Shown one piece after another: positions 54,141 through 64,000 of a stretch of DNA of 64,000 nucleotides; positions within the stretch are counted from its first letter, which is position 1; every line of letters starts with the position of its first letter. Under the pieces are notes generated by a model. That model had not been told where the DNA came from, made no database searches, and worked only from the letters and a program-made list of their open reading frames with translations. This DNA comes from Pelobates cultripes. Its lineage: Eukaryota; Chordata; Amphibia; Anura; Pelobatidae. Both the position numbers and the translations under genes were made by a program. Where the stretch lies: contig OW240916.1 of assembly GCA_933207985.1 (NCBI GenBank), positions 130,488,538 through 130,552,537 on the forward strand, in the 5' to 3' direction.

Positions 54141-54615
54141 AGGACCACTATAGTGCCAGGAAAACATACTCGTTTTCCTGGCACTATAGTGCTTTGAGGG
54201 TGCCCCCACCCTCAGGGTCCCCCGCCCGCCTGGCTCTGGGGAGAGGAAAGGGTTAAAACTTACCTTTAGCTCTCCTCCTCCTCTCCGCCTCCTCTCCTCC
54301 CCTTCGGCTGAATGCGCACGCGCAGCAGGATCTGCGAGCGCATTCAGCTGGTCTCATAGGAAAGCATTTACAGTGCTTTCCTATGGACGCTTGCGTGTTC
54401 TCACTGTGATTTTCACAGTGAGAAGCACGCAAGTGCCTCTAGCAGCTGTCAATGAGACAGCCACTAGAGGATTTGGAGGCTGGATTAACCCTATTATAAA
54501 CATAGCAGTTTCTCTGAAACTGCTATGTTTATTAAAAAAAGGGTTAACCCTAGCTGGACCTGGCACACAGACCACTTCATTAAGCTGAAGTGGTCTGGGT
54601 GCCTAGAGTGGTCCT
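54141..54615. mobile_element. Miniature element with TTAA duplication, 475 bp
   Basis: TTAA flanks it at 54137-54140 and 54616-54619. The left terminus AGGACCACTATAGTGCC itself forms a perfect hairpin of about 20-bp arms (CACTATAGTGCCAGGAAAAC and its complement). Further hairpins lie at 54497-54535 and 54570-54597. It is a relative of 45123-45577 in the opposite orientation. Confidence 0.88.
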
Positions 54616-54619
54616 TTAA

Positions 54620-55333
54620 GTGCAGTTTGCTCTAAATATTAAGGTGGGAGTGGCAAATTAACACTCTATACACCTACCCTCCTGTTCCTTATATTCAGAC
54701 TCTACTAATATACCAGTTTACTTCCATTATCTCTATCATTGTATCTACCCATACCTTTTATTCACTTTTTTGAATATCTCTAATATTTCCAATATCTCTA
54801 ATTTTCAAAATATATCTAATTTTGAATATAAATGCTAATCTTTATTCTTCTTATCCCCATAGACTGCTGCTATTTAATTGGCTACATTTTAGCCTTCCAT
54901 TTGGAATAACATTTTATTACTAAACAGCAGTCTTTCTTGATACTATCTTTCTACTTGGGTTGATCAAGAATTTGTATATTTTCTCACGCATGCTGTGATT
55001 GATATATATAACAAGCCAGATAGGCAGACACCCTAGGTTTCTCCTTTTTAATATTACACTTTTACAAGTTACTTAAGTTTTTCACTTTCTCTTTTTTGTC
55101 TTTCTTTTTTTAAATTTATAATCTTTATTGTTTTTTCCATATATTATACATAAATGAGACACAAATAAATACAATACCATAAAAAAACATACAAAGACAC
55201 TACTGGAGGAGGATAATATAAACATATTGCACAATCACATGCTAAAAATGTATGCTTTAGGAGAATATATTATTGCCTATGTCTCTTTTTTTTTTTTTCC
55301 TACATAAAATAGGAAACATAAATACACAATAAA
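54620..55333 (-). other. Unassigned sequence with a possible short LINE tail
   Basis: No gene is visible. On the - strand, CAATAAAGATTATAAATTTAAAAAAA at about 55103-55130 looks like the 3' end and poly(A) of a LINE that extends a few hundred bases rightward. The body is too short to classify. Confidence 0.35.
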
Positions 55334-55347
55334 AACACACCTTGCTG

Positions 55348-58300
55348 TGGGGGCGTTATAACCGGAACCCCTATAAATCCCATGGGGGGAAGGAGGGCCC
55401 AGGTAGCCGGGCACATCCAGGGAGTTAGGAAGTTACAAGGGCACCATAGGATCCCGCCACGTGGCTCGAGTATTGCAGTGCAGCCTCCTTGTTACGTGGT
55501 TTTGATGTTATTTACTTCCGTTTTTATCCGTGTTGCTTTAATTTCTTCTCATGTCAGATTCTGTCACTGTTATCACTGACTATGTTGTATAACACTACCA
55601 GGAACTTACGTACTTACACATACCTTACTTACAAGTTGAAAAGGAATAGATCCCGCCGCAAATAGATCTAGCTATGAAACAATGCATAACAGCGCAAAAT
55701 GGTTAGAGGCTCATGCATCCACATCTCTCTCTGGCGCTGCGCGCAGACGAGATGGGGAAATGTGAACCCCACACCAGTCTGGCAAAAGATAAGACCAGAC
55801 AACTACAACTGAGCACTCACAGTGCTCAACTATTGTTCTTCACCTCTCTTCTTTCTCTTCCTTTCATTCACTATCCCAGTTTACCTCTCCCTTCCCACCT
55901 TGGGGCTGGGGGCTTCTGCATCGGGGCACACAGGTTCTGACATGGACAGAGGTGGGCGTGCTAAAAGGCGTCACTCTTAAATCAAGAGCATGGCTCTGAA
56001 ACTATCATCCTTAAATGTAAAAGGGCTTAATACGCCGAACAAGAGACGTCTTCTTTTCAGAGAACTGAAGAGAATGAAGTCTGACATAGTCTTTATTCAG
56101 GAGACTCATTTACCGAAACAAGCTACATTTCAACTAAAACACCAAACATTTAGGGTTTCCTGCGAAGCCAGAACTCACACTAAACATAATGGGATCGCGA
56201 TCCTCATTCGTAATAGCTGCCCGCTACAAATACACGCCACCGCTGCAGACCAAAACGGAAGGTACATAATAGTATTGGGTACCCTACTATCTCACAAGAT
56301 GCACCTTATCAATGTTTATGCCCCAAACCAACCTGACGTAGGATTTTGGGACGACTTGAAGACCAAAACCCAAGCACTAGACCACGGACTCATTATGCTG
56401 GGGGGGAGACCTAAATGCAGTATCGAACCCTGCTGTTGATAGGAGCACACAAAGAAATGCTCCCAGGTCCCAAGGACGGGGAGGACAAGACAAGCTGCTC
56501 CATAAGTTCATCACAGACACCGGGTTGGTGGATATCTGGAGAGCACATCATCCGAGCACAAGGGACTTTACCTTCTACTCGGCTCCGCACAGTAAATACT
56601 CAAGAATTGACATGTTCTTGATTAATGATCGATCGCTTTCTCAGGTTACGGGATCAGAGATAGGTTCCATTTCATGGTCTGACCATGCTGACGTCCACAT
56701 CACACTGGGGAACCTTTGCAATGCTTCCCCATGGACGTGGAAATTAAATTCATCCCTACTAAAGGACCCAGACATTGTGGAACAGGTCCGCACAGACATT
56801 TTAGAGTTTTTTGACTCCAATGCCACACCAGACCTGCGCCCAGAAATAATATGGGCAGCACATAAAACGGTTATACGAGGAACACTTATTAAGATAGCAA
56901 CTGCCAAAAAGAAGACGAAAGCCCAAAGTCTAAAGAGACTTTTGACAGAGTTACGGACGCTAGAACAAAAACACAAAGGACATCCAGACGATGACACATT
57001 TAGACGCTTAGAAGCGACACGACTTGACATACGCACTCTGCTATTAGACGATACAGCTAGAGCCATGACCTGGTCCAAAAGAACTTTTTACGAACAAGCA
57101 AATAAAACGGACACTCTATTGGCCAGAGTCCTCAAACCCAGAATGAGACGAGGACACATAACATCCATCCGGCATCCGGATAAGTCGATCAAAACGATGC
57201 CTAAAGATATCGCTGAGGTTTTTACCGAATACTATAAATCTCTCTACAATCATTCCCCAAACTCAGAAACACTGACGATAAGAGACGACGATGCAACCCT
57301 TTGGTTCATGCGGGACCTCAGACTAGCTAAGTTACCACAAGAAGCAGTGGACATTTTAGCAGCTGAAATCACCCCTGACGAAATAGACTGGTCAATAACA
57401 GCTTTAAAAGGGAACAAGGCCTCAGGACCTGACAGGTTTGACGGTAGTTACTACAAAACGTTTCACGAGGAACTGATCCCCCACTTAACAACAGTATTCA
57501 ATGGGTTTCAGACGGGAGGCACCCCGAACCCAGATATGTCCCTAGCCACCATCGTATTGTTGCCAAAACCAGATAAAGATCCCCAGTCCCCAGACAGTTA
57601 CAGGCCTATCTCCCTCATAAACCACGATATGAAACTCTTAGCAAAAATTCAGGCAGAAGCCTCAACCCATTCCTAGCGTACTTGATAGACGCAGACCAAG
57701 TCGGCTTTGTACCGAATAGACAGCTATTCGAAAACACCCTCAGAAATATAGACTTAATATGGAGACAGGCGGCCACAAAGACTCCAATGTTGTTCGTTTC
57801 GCTCGACGCGGAAAAAGCCTTTGACAGAGTGAAGTTGCCACACCTGTTCACACTCCTGACCCACCTAGGGTTCCCTGAACAGTTCATGACCTTATTAGGA
57901 GCATAGTATAGCAATGTCAGAGTGCAGGTGAAGATCTCAGGAGCCCCCTCTCCGACCTTTTCAGCTTTTCAACGGTACTAGACAGGGATGCCCCCTCTCC
58001 CCTCTTTTATTTGTCCTATCGTTAGAACCCCTACTATAGGCACTACGGCGACATCCGGGCGTGAAAGGTATAGAGGTGGGGGGTAGAGAATTTCTGGTTT
58101 CAGTCTATGCGGATGATGTGCTCTTAGCTCTCACCGACCCGGTGAACTCAATGGGGGCCTTATGAGAGGTACTGGGTGAATTTGGGACCATTTCAGGATA
58201 CAAAGCGAACATGGCAAAATCTGGCGTCCTTCCGATAGGAGTACCTGTAACAACAACAACTCTGATATATGACACATACCACTTAAAAATAGAACACAGG

Positions 58301-60277
58301 CACTCAAATACCTAGGTATCCGCCTAACAGCAAAACCGGAAAAACTGTACGATCATAATTATACAACGCTGTTGAAACAGCTGGTGCGGGAGATGGAGGC
58401 GTTGGTGGACAGGCCTATTTCATGGAGAGGTTGAATCCATGCCATTAAAATGAATATCTTACCTAGAATTTTGTTTTTGTTCCAAGCGCTGCCAATCCGT
58501 GTCTCCAGAGCCTGTCTGCAGCCCCTACAGAGTGCAATAGGATCCTTTGTATGGCAAAACAAAAGACACAGAATTTCCAGATACATTTTATATAGGCCAA
58601 ATACGAGAGGGGGACTGGGCCTCCCAAACGTATATCACTATTACATAGCGACTCAATTGACTCAAGTGGCAATGTGGCACTCTCCTCCAGGGGACCGAAA
58701 ATGGGCAGACGTGGAATCTCTCATGATGGGTGCCGATCTCCCGCAGCTTCTTATGTGGGTTCCTAAAGAGCACAGACCCGAGATCTGGGTCACATGCCCG
58801 ACTATAATTAATTCCTTGAGGGTGTGGGACTCTTTAAAACTAAAGTTCCACTTAGCATCTGACCCGTCTCCTATTATGCCATACCTACGTAATAAAGCCT
58901 TCACCCCCGGAATGACAGCTAGTGACTTCAAAAACGTAGAGAGAATAGGATTACAACGCATCTGCCAACTATACGAGGGGACGGAAGTCATCACCTTTGA
59001 CGCGCTAAGACAGCGGGGCCACCTCACCCCGCTGACTTTTTTAGATACATACAAATTAGAGATTTCGCAAAATTAGCACACATAAAAACGGCAGCCCGGA
59101 AAAAGATGACGTTCTTCAAACGCATCTGCCTCCAAGAAATTATACCCAAAGGCATGATAACGCTCATGTATGCCCACCTCTGTTCAGAAGCTAGGGACTG
59201 GGGCAAACTAGCCTATACGGATCAATGGGAAAGAGACCTAGGGGAAACGTTGGCAGGCATAGAGTGGCAAGATCTGGGAGGCTAACCATACCTCGTCAGT
59301 GTGCGTTACCCTTCAGGAGCAATCTATCAAAACTATGCTTCGCTGGTGTACGACACCAGTTAAACTATACCAAATGCACAATACTCCTACAGATGAGTGC
59401 TGGAGGGGTTGCGGTCTGAGAGGGACGTACATGTGGTGGGAATGACCACAGATGGTCAAATTCTGGAAACAGATACAGGTCCTATTGTCGCAGGTCTTCT
59501 TAAGAACTCCAGACCTAGATCCATGGCTATTCCTATTAAGCAGGATCCTAGACGGATGGACTAGGCATGAACAAAAGCTTATAAACAAAATTACATTAGC
59601 AGCTAGGAGGGCCGTAGCCTCAGACTGGCTTAAACCAGGCACACCACCCATCACAGGGGTCATAAATAGGATAAAAGAAGTCCACTTGATGGACAACCTA
59701 ACAGCTAGGATAAGGGGCACCTTAAGAACTTTTCAGAAGACCTGGGAACCTTGGGAAAACTCCAACCTGGGAAGTTAATATATAACCACGCTCCGACGGA
59801 AGACCTAAATGCCCCATTCAGGGAACCCCCTCCTCCCACCCCCCCTCTCCTTTGTCTCTAACTATCTGATACCTCTCCTTCTTCTTTCTGTCTATTTCTA
59901 TCCAGGCTTACAAGTTTCATAAAAACAAAATATTGACCAACATAAGGCATCCCTAACGATAGTCATATGTGGCAAACAGGAACCATAAGCACCAGAGGCA
60001 GTACACAGTTAGCTCAGACGATTTTCCGAGGACAGAGTAAAACAATAAATATCACTAGCTATCTAAAGAGAACCTTGGGAACCGCCTATATAAAAAACCA
60101 CGAAGGAGATATGCCAACGAATGTCCATATACCATAATCCTCTGTTATATATGACAAAGAGATGTATATACCTAATGTTACCATCTTTCTTGCTGTTGTC
60201 TACTGAATGTAAATGCTAACCATTGTTTGCAGTATTTTATGTCAATACAAAATAAAGAATAAAAAAAAACAAAAACA
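55348..60277 (+). mobile_element. L1/Tx1-like LINE with 14-bp TSD
   Basis: The duplication AACACACCTTGCTG lies at 55334-55347 and 60278-60291. The element ends in AATAAAGAATAAAAAAAAAC, a typical LINE tail. The site follows an A-rich run (ataaa^aacac), consistent with an L1-type endonuclease nick. Only ORF2 is recognisable. The 640 bp before it has no ORF1, so the element may be 5'-truncated or the ORF1 may be lost. Confidence 0.9.
55990..59778 (+). pseudogene. LINE ORF2: endonuclease and reverse transcriptase, frameshifted
   Basis: It starts with an APE-type endonuclease (LKLSSLNVKGLNTPNKR, IVFIQETHLPK). A frame change at a G-run near 56400 leads to the endonuclease end (YSRIDMFLI, SWSDHADVHI). 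The reverse transcriptase follows with YRPISLINHD, VGFVPNRQLFENT, FVSLDAEKAFDRV, then GTRQGCPLSPLLF and YADDVLLAL in other frames near 57970-58130. C-terminal sequence of L1/Tx1 type runs to 59778 (RILFLFQALPIRV, GGLGLPNV). I count at least five frame changes or stops, so it is inactive. Confidence 0.9.
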
Positions 60278-60442
60278 AACACACCTTGCTGAGAGATTAT
60301 GATTAACTACTTGGAAGAACAGGGTAAGGATGTATTTTCATTTTATAATCATGGAACCTTATTGATATCATCCAATTTACCCTCTAAGCCCCCCCCCTTT
60401 TTTCCTTCCCTCTTCCCTTCCCTTTTTCCTTCCTTTTCTCAA

Positions 60443-60939
60443 AGGGACACTCCAGTGCCAGGAAAACAAATCGTTTTCCTGGCACTGCAGGTCCCCTCTC
60501 CCTCCCACCTCCCATCCCAGGTGCTGAAGAAGTGAAAACCCCTTCAGTGACTTACCTGAGACCACCGCCAATGACCCTCTGCAGTGTTTTAGGGTCTGCC
60601 CACTGACGTCGGCGGGGGAGACCGATTGCTCATGCGCAGCCGCTGGCGGGATGAGACCTAATGCGCATGTGCGGCAATTCCGCGCATGTGCATTAGACCT
60701 CCCCAATGCTTTCCTATGGGGACTTTAGCGACGCTGGATGTCCTCACATAGCGTGAGGACCTCCAGCGACGCTATAGCACAAAACCTGTGCTATAGACCA
60801 GGAAGGAGTTAACCCTGCAATGTAAATATTGCAGTTTATGAAAACTGCAATATTTACAGTTGCAGGGTTAAAGGTAGTGGGAGTTGGCACCCAGACCACT
60901 CCAATGGGCAGAAGTGGTCTGGGTGCCTGGAGTGTCCCT
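60443..60939. mobile_element. Miniature element with TTAA target, 497 bp
   Basis: The left flank is TCAA (60439-60442), a mutated TTAA, and the right is TTAA (60940-60943). The termini are AGGGACACTCCAGTGCC and AGGGACACTCCAGGC (- strand). Internal hairpins include GCCAGGAAAAC..GTTTTCCTGGC and TGCAATGTAAATATTGCAGTTT with its complement. It belongs to the same family as 54141-54615. Confidence 0.82.
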
Positions 60940-60943
60940 TTAA

Positions 60944-61876
60944 GCTACGGTGCTATGCAGTAGGAACAACTAACCCCCCTAGGCGTTCTTCCCCTGAAAA
61001 AAGATGAAAAAAAACCAAAAACAGATAGGTCTTCTACATTTGTTCTAGGTACATTGCTCAGGTATTATCTAATGAGATTTATTAATTCTCATTTTTTTTC
61101 TTTTCCCCTCTTTGTAATCCATTTTTGCCATTGTTCAATACGTGGATTAAAATAATTATCTTGTCTCAGTATCCCTATCTCCATTTTACAGTGGTCCATC
61201 ACCTGGTGTTTTATCATCTCCCAAGGAGGAGAATCTGGGAGCGATTTTTTTTTTTTTGTCTTTTTCACTATTATGTAGACATGCTCTTTAAATACTAATA
61301 AAGTTTATATTTAAATTTTTTGTTTCTTACCAGTTACAGTGAGTTATACATGTTATATTTGGGTAATCTAACCTTTTTTTTAGAATCGTTACCCATAGTC
61401 TTTTCACTTGGGACCCCCTTTTTTCAAAAGAAAGATTTGTTATTCTTTTTTCAATTTGGTCTTTTCTGGGTTATGCCCATATTACCCATTTAGTCCACTC
61501 TTGACTCTGGGGTCAGGCTTTTCCTGTATTTCATGTATTGTTTTCTCAAACTGCTATTACAACCCAAATTGTAACATAGGCCCATCAAATCCATCTCTAA
61601 AAATTCTACTGTAAATACTGAAATGGACAGGTCTGCTATATGGCACTGTAGCTTTATGAAATAGCTATATTCATTGGGGGTATTGTATATACTTTTGTAT
61701 GGGAATTTTATTTTATTTTATGGCTATTAAGCTTTTAAGACAAACATACTTAATTCTAAAATCGCTGCACATTAAAAGTTTATTTTACTCCTTGTGTTTT
61801 GTGACCTGTAACTACCAAAAAAAAAAAAAAATTACAAATCCTAGACACAGTATATATTCTGAAAATCAGAACAACT
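60944..61876 (-). other. Unassigned sequence with a possible L1 ORF2 C-terminal scrap
   Basis: On the - strand over about 61090-61230 a broken frame reads PPWEMIKHQVMDHCKME and IEQWQKWITK. This resembles the C terminus of the LINE at 61893-62886 (QWSEIKIQVIYQCKME, KWEIMV). The remainder is AT-rich with no recognisable feature. It may be a very old LINE fragment. Confidence 0.4.
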
Positions 61877-61892
61877 AAATTAATTTATTTTT

Positions 61893-62886
61893 GGTTCATC
61901 CAGAAAATTCGACAATTATAGATAGTATATGGAGATTCTGGTATAGATTTAAGAAAAATTATAAAATAGAATATAGATTATTCCCTTTTCTACCCATGGA
62001 GGTGATTAATAATAATATTGATGATATTAATATTAGAGGTTGGATACAAAAAGGTATTACGCACATTCAACAAATTATAGACGCAAAGGATCTTAAGTCA
62101 TTTAGCCAGCTACAGGTAGAATTTGGAATTGAAAGTAAGGAGGTTTTTACATATTTGAGAGTTAAGTTTTATTTGACGAAATTCTTGGATATTCAGCTTA
62201 ATAAAAATATAAGTAACATTAAGAAGATTATGGAAACATATAGAACTAAAGGTCATATTTCTAGATGTTATGAATTCTTAAAGCTATCCCAGAAGGCTCC
62301 TCTTTGGAAATCTAAGAGTAAGTGGGAAAAAGATTTACAAATAGTAATCTCTGAACAAGATATGATAAATGCGATAGAGAAAGTTAATAAATCGGTACAC
62401 TGCTTGAACATAGTAGAGAATTTTTATAAACTCCTAAATAGATGGTATATGGTCCCAGAAAAATTGGCTAAAATGTATCTAGATCAGAGTTCTTTTTGTT
62501 GGCGATGTGAAGATGCGAAAGGAGATTATCTCCATATTTGGTGGCATTGTACAGTTTTAAGTAAAATATGGAAGGAGGTATATAAGCAGATTTATAACTC
62601 ATGTCAGCTAAATATACCTTTTACACCACAAAGTTTTTTGTTACATCTGGGATGGCCTTCTATGTCCCCTGAGAAACAAATGTTGATAATTCATATTTTA
62701 ATGGCAGTAAAGTTAGCGGTGGCTAGAAACTGGAAAAGTAAAAAAGAAATACAGTGGAGTGAAATCAAAATACAGGTAATATATCAATGTAAGATGGAAA
62801 AGGGATTAATTTTAGGTAACTCTGTAGGTTTGAAGAAATACAGTAAATGGGAAATAATGGTTGATAACTTTATTACTAACTATTAG
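61893..62886 (+). pseudogene. LINE ORF2 C-terminal part
   Basis: About 330 residues are open to the stop. No reverse transcriptase catalytic motif is included. Near residues 205-222 is the L1-type cysteine motif C-X2-C-X8-H-X4-C (CWRCEDAKGDYLHIWWHC), followed by IWKEVYKQI. There is no real start codon because the gene is truncated at its 5' end. The reading frame is undamaged over its whole length, so the insertion is fairly young. Confidence 0.9.
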
Positions 62887-63233
62887 AACTTATAATTCTT
62901 AGGATACGAGCCGCCCCGAATGCGAGACTGACTCTCGAGGAACTTTAGTAACAATGTACCTTATGGGAAGGACGGGAAAAGTGGATAAGTGTAGGATTGG
63001 TTCCCCGGGATTGTATGTATGTGTGAATGTAAAGTTTTAGGTATTTTTATCTACCTCTTTTTGCAATCTATGTGAACTATAGATATGAATATTTATATTC
63101 GTTGTACAATGGAAAAGTTGTTTATATACGGAAACATATTAGAAATGTAAATGTTGCAATAGAGGAATTGATTGTACTATGTAAATTGTGAAATCTTGAA
63201 AAAATAAAAATATATATGAAAAAAAAAAAAAAA
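61893..63233 (+). mobile_element. 5'-truncated L1-like LINE with 16-bp TSD
   Basis: The duplication AAATTAATTTATTTTT occurs at 61877-61892 and 63234-63249. The insert has only the 3' end of a LINE: an ORF2 C terminus, about 350 bp of 3' UTR and a poly(A) tail. The truncation at the 5' end is the usual result of incomplete target-primed reverse transcription. It is a different family from the LINE at 55348. Confidence 0.9.
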
Positions 63234-63249
63234 AAATTAATTTATTTTT

Positions 63250-63556
63250 AATTACATTCCTTAACCCGCACTAATTGTGCACACATTATTATTATTGCAA
63301 AAACTGAAAAAGAAATTTTTTTTTTATTTTTTTCACTTTTTTTTAATTTTTTTATAATAAATAAGCATTTATATATGTATATGTTACATCAAATTAAAGC
63401 CCTTTTTGTCTTTATATATGATATATAACATATGTTGGTGCAATAAATTTGTAAAATACAAATTGCAGTTGAACGCAAACAGCAAAAAATGCAAAAATTG
63501 CTGATGTCATTAAGTGCAAGACAAGCTTTTGAAGCTGTGTCCTTAAGGGGTTAAGG
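63250..63556. mobile_element. piggyBac-like terminus (CCTTAAGGGG followed by TTAA)
   Basis: At about 63541-63557 the sequence reads tccttaaggggttaagg. On the - strand this gives TTAACCCCTTAAGGA, the same terminus as the left end of the piggyBac element at 1343. The matching other end cannot be placed with confidence. A TTAACCCGCACTAATTG at 63262 is a weak candidate. No transposase is present. Confidence 0.5.
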
Positions 63557-63917
63557 ACAAGTCACCAAAGGCTGGTATTTGTCCAAAATAAAGTGTGTTA
63601 GTTCCATTGTTCCTGTGTAGTTTGTTCAGGGATCCCAGTAACAAGGTCTGTTGGCTGACTGCGTTGGTCCTTGATTCCCGGGATAAGTTATGAAAGATCT
63701 AGGCCTTAGAGCCACAAGTGCCTTTGTAAAGGTAGTAGTTGGAGACACTGTAGGCAGAGGTGTTGATACCTGGGAGAGAAACAGAAGAGGTTAAGGCCAG
63801 TGGATGGGATAGTGGCCAGACAACAGAAACTCATGAACAAAATCACCTTGGCAGCCCCTTGAGCAATAGCAAAAAAGTGGATTGACACAACGATACGCAT
63901 TATGACAGAGGTGAAGA
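63557..63917. other. Unassigned sequence
   Basis: I see no gene or recognisable repeat in this stretch. The 92-residue frame on the - strand has no known motif. Confidence 0.5.
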
Positions 63918-63921
63918 TTAA

Positions 63922-64000
63922 AGGGACACTATAGTCACCAGAACAACTACAGCTTAATTTAGTTGTTCTGGTGAGTATAATCACTGCCTGCAGGCATTTT
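63922..64000. mobile_element. Miniature element, cut by the window end
   Basis: It starts AGGGACACTATAGTCACC after TTAA (63918-63921) and contains a hairpin (CACCAGAACAACTA and TAGTTGTTCTGGTG). It is a fifth member of the TTAA-flanked family. Its right end lies outside the window. Confidence 0.75.

Overview
The window looks like gene-poor chromosomal DNA from a vertebrate, most likely a frog. The grounds are the mix of mobile elements: a Gmr1-type Ty3/gypsy retrotransposon, a chromodomain (sushi-like) Ty3/gypsy element, an endogenous retrovirus (ERV), ZBED-type hAT transposons, a PGBD4-like piggyBac, L1-like LINEs, and many TTAA-flanked miniature elements with an ACTATAGT-type terminus. The species call is inference. 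I see no host protein-coding exon and no tRNA or rRNA gene. A CpG-rich stretch near 400-620 is the only possible host promoter signal.

Positions 984-41783 are a set of insertions nested up to five deep, which can be unpicked from terminal repeats and target-site duplications (TSDs). (1) The outermost is a decayed Gmr1-type element on + (984-41783). (2) Its left LTR is split by a solo retroviral LTR on - (1079-38414, TSD GTCC); the undamaged right LTR supplies the empty site. (3) That solo LTR is split by a piggyBac element (1347-8482, TSD TTAA) and by an ERV (8600-38379, TSD CTACT). (4) The ERV is split by a chromodomain Ty3/gypsy element on + (10883-20680, TSD TCAGG/TCGGG) and by two Gmr1-type elements on - (A, 23830-30464; B, 31066-37711, TSD CAATA). 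(5) The chromodomain element is split inside its reverse transcriptase by a 4.6-kb LTR element without coding capacity (13192-17813, TSD AGGGC). LTR divergence judged by eye falls in the same order as the nesting.

The two Gmr1-type elements each keep one uninterrupted Gag-Pol frame of about 1467 residues, in the order Gag, protease, integrase, reverse transcriptase, RNase H. The chromodomain element keeps gag and pol open apart from the single insertion; it has a -1 gag/pol overlap and a primer site complementary to the predicted 5' end of its own RNA. The ERV lacks gag and protease. It has a frameshifted pol and an env broken by frameshifts and by both Gmr1 insertions. The surface part of env contains a segment that reads as an immunoglobulin-like domain.

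Positions 41784-45577 hold an inverted ~380-bp tandem array related to the one in the piggyBac, two solo LTRs and two miniature elements. Positions 45598-53076 are a hAT element (TSD AACATAAT/AATATAAT). It contains a 91-bp tandem array, a 130-bp exact copy of part of a neighbouring solo LTR, that solo LTR (47440-48431), a smaller hAT (48612-49648) and a ZBED-like transposase pseudogene on -.

Positions 53085-64000 carry further miniature elements, a long decayed LINE with a 14-bp TSD (55348-60277), a 5'-truncated LINE with a 16-bp TSD (61893-63233) and a piggyBac-like terminus near 63545. Boundaries, TSDs and motifs were read by eye from the sequence. Family names come from recognising motifs and domain order, without database searches.
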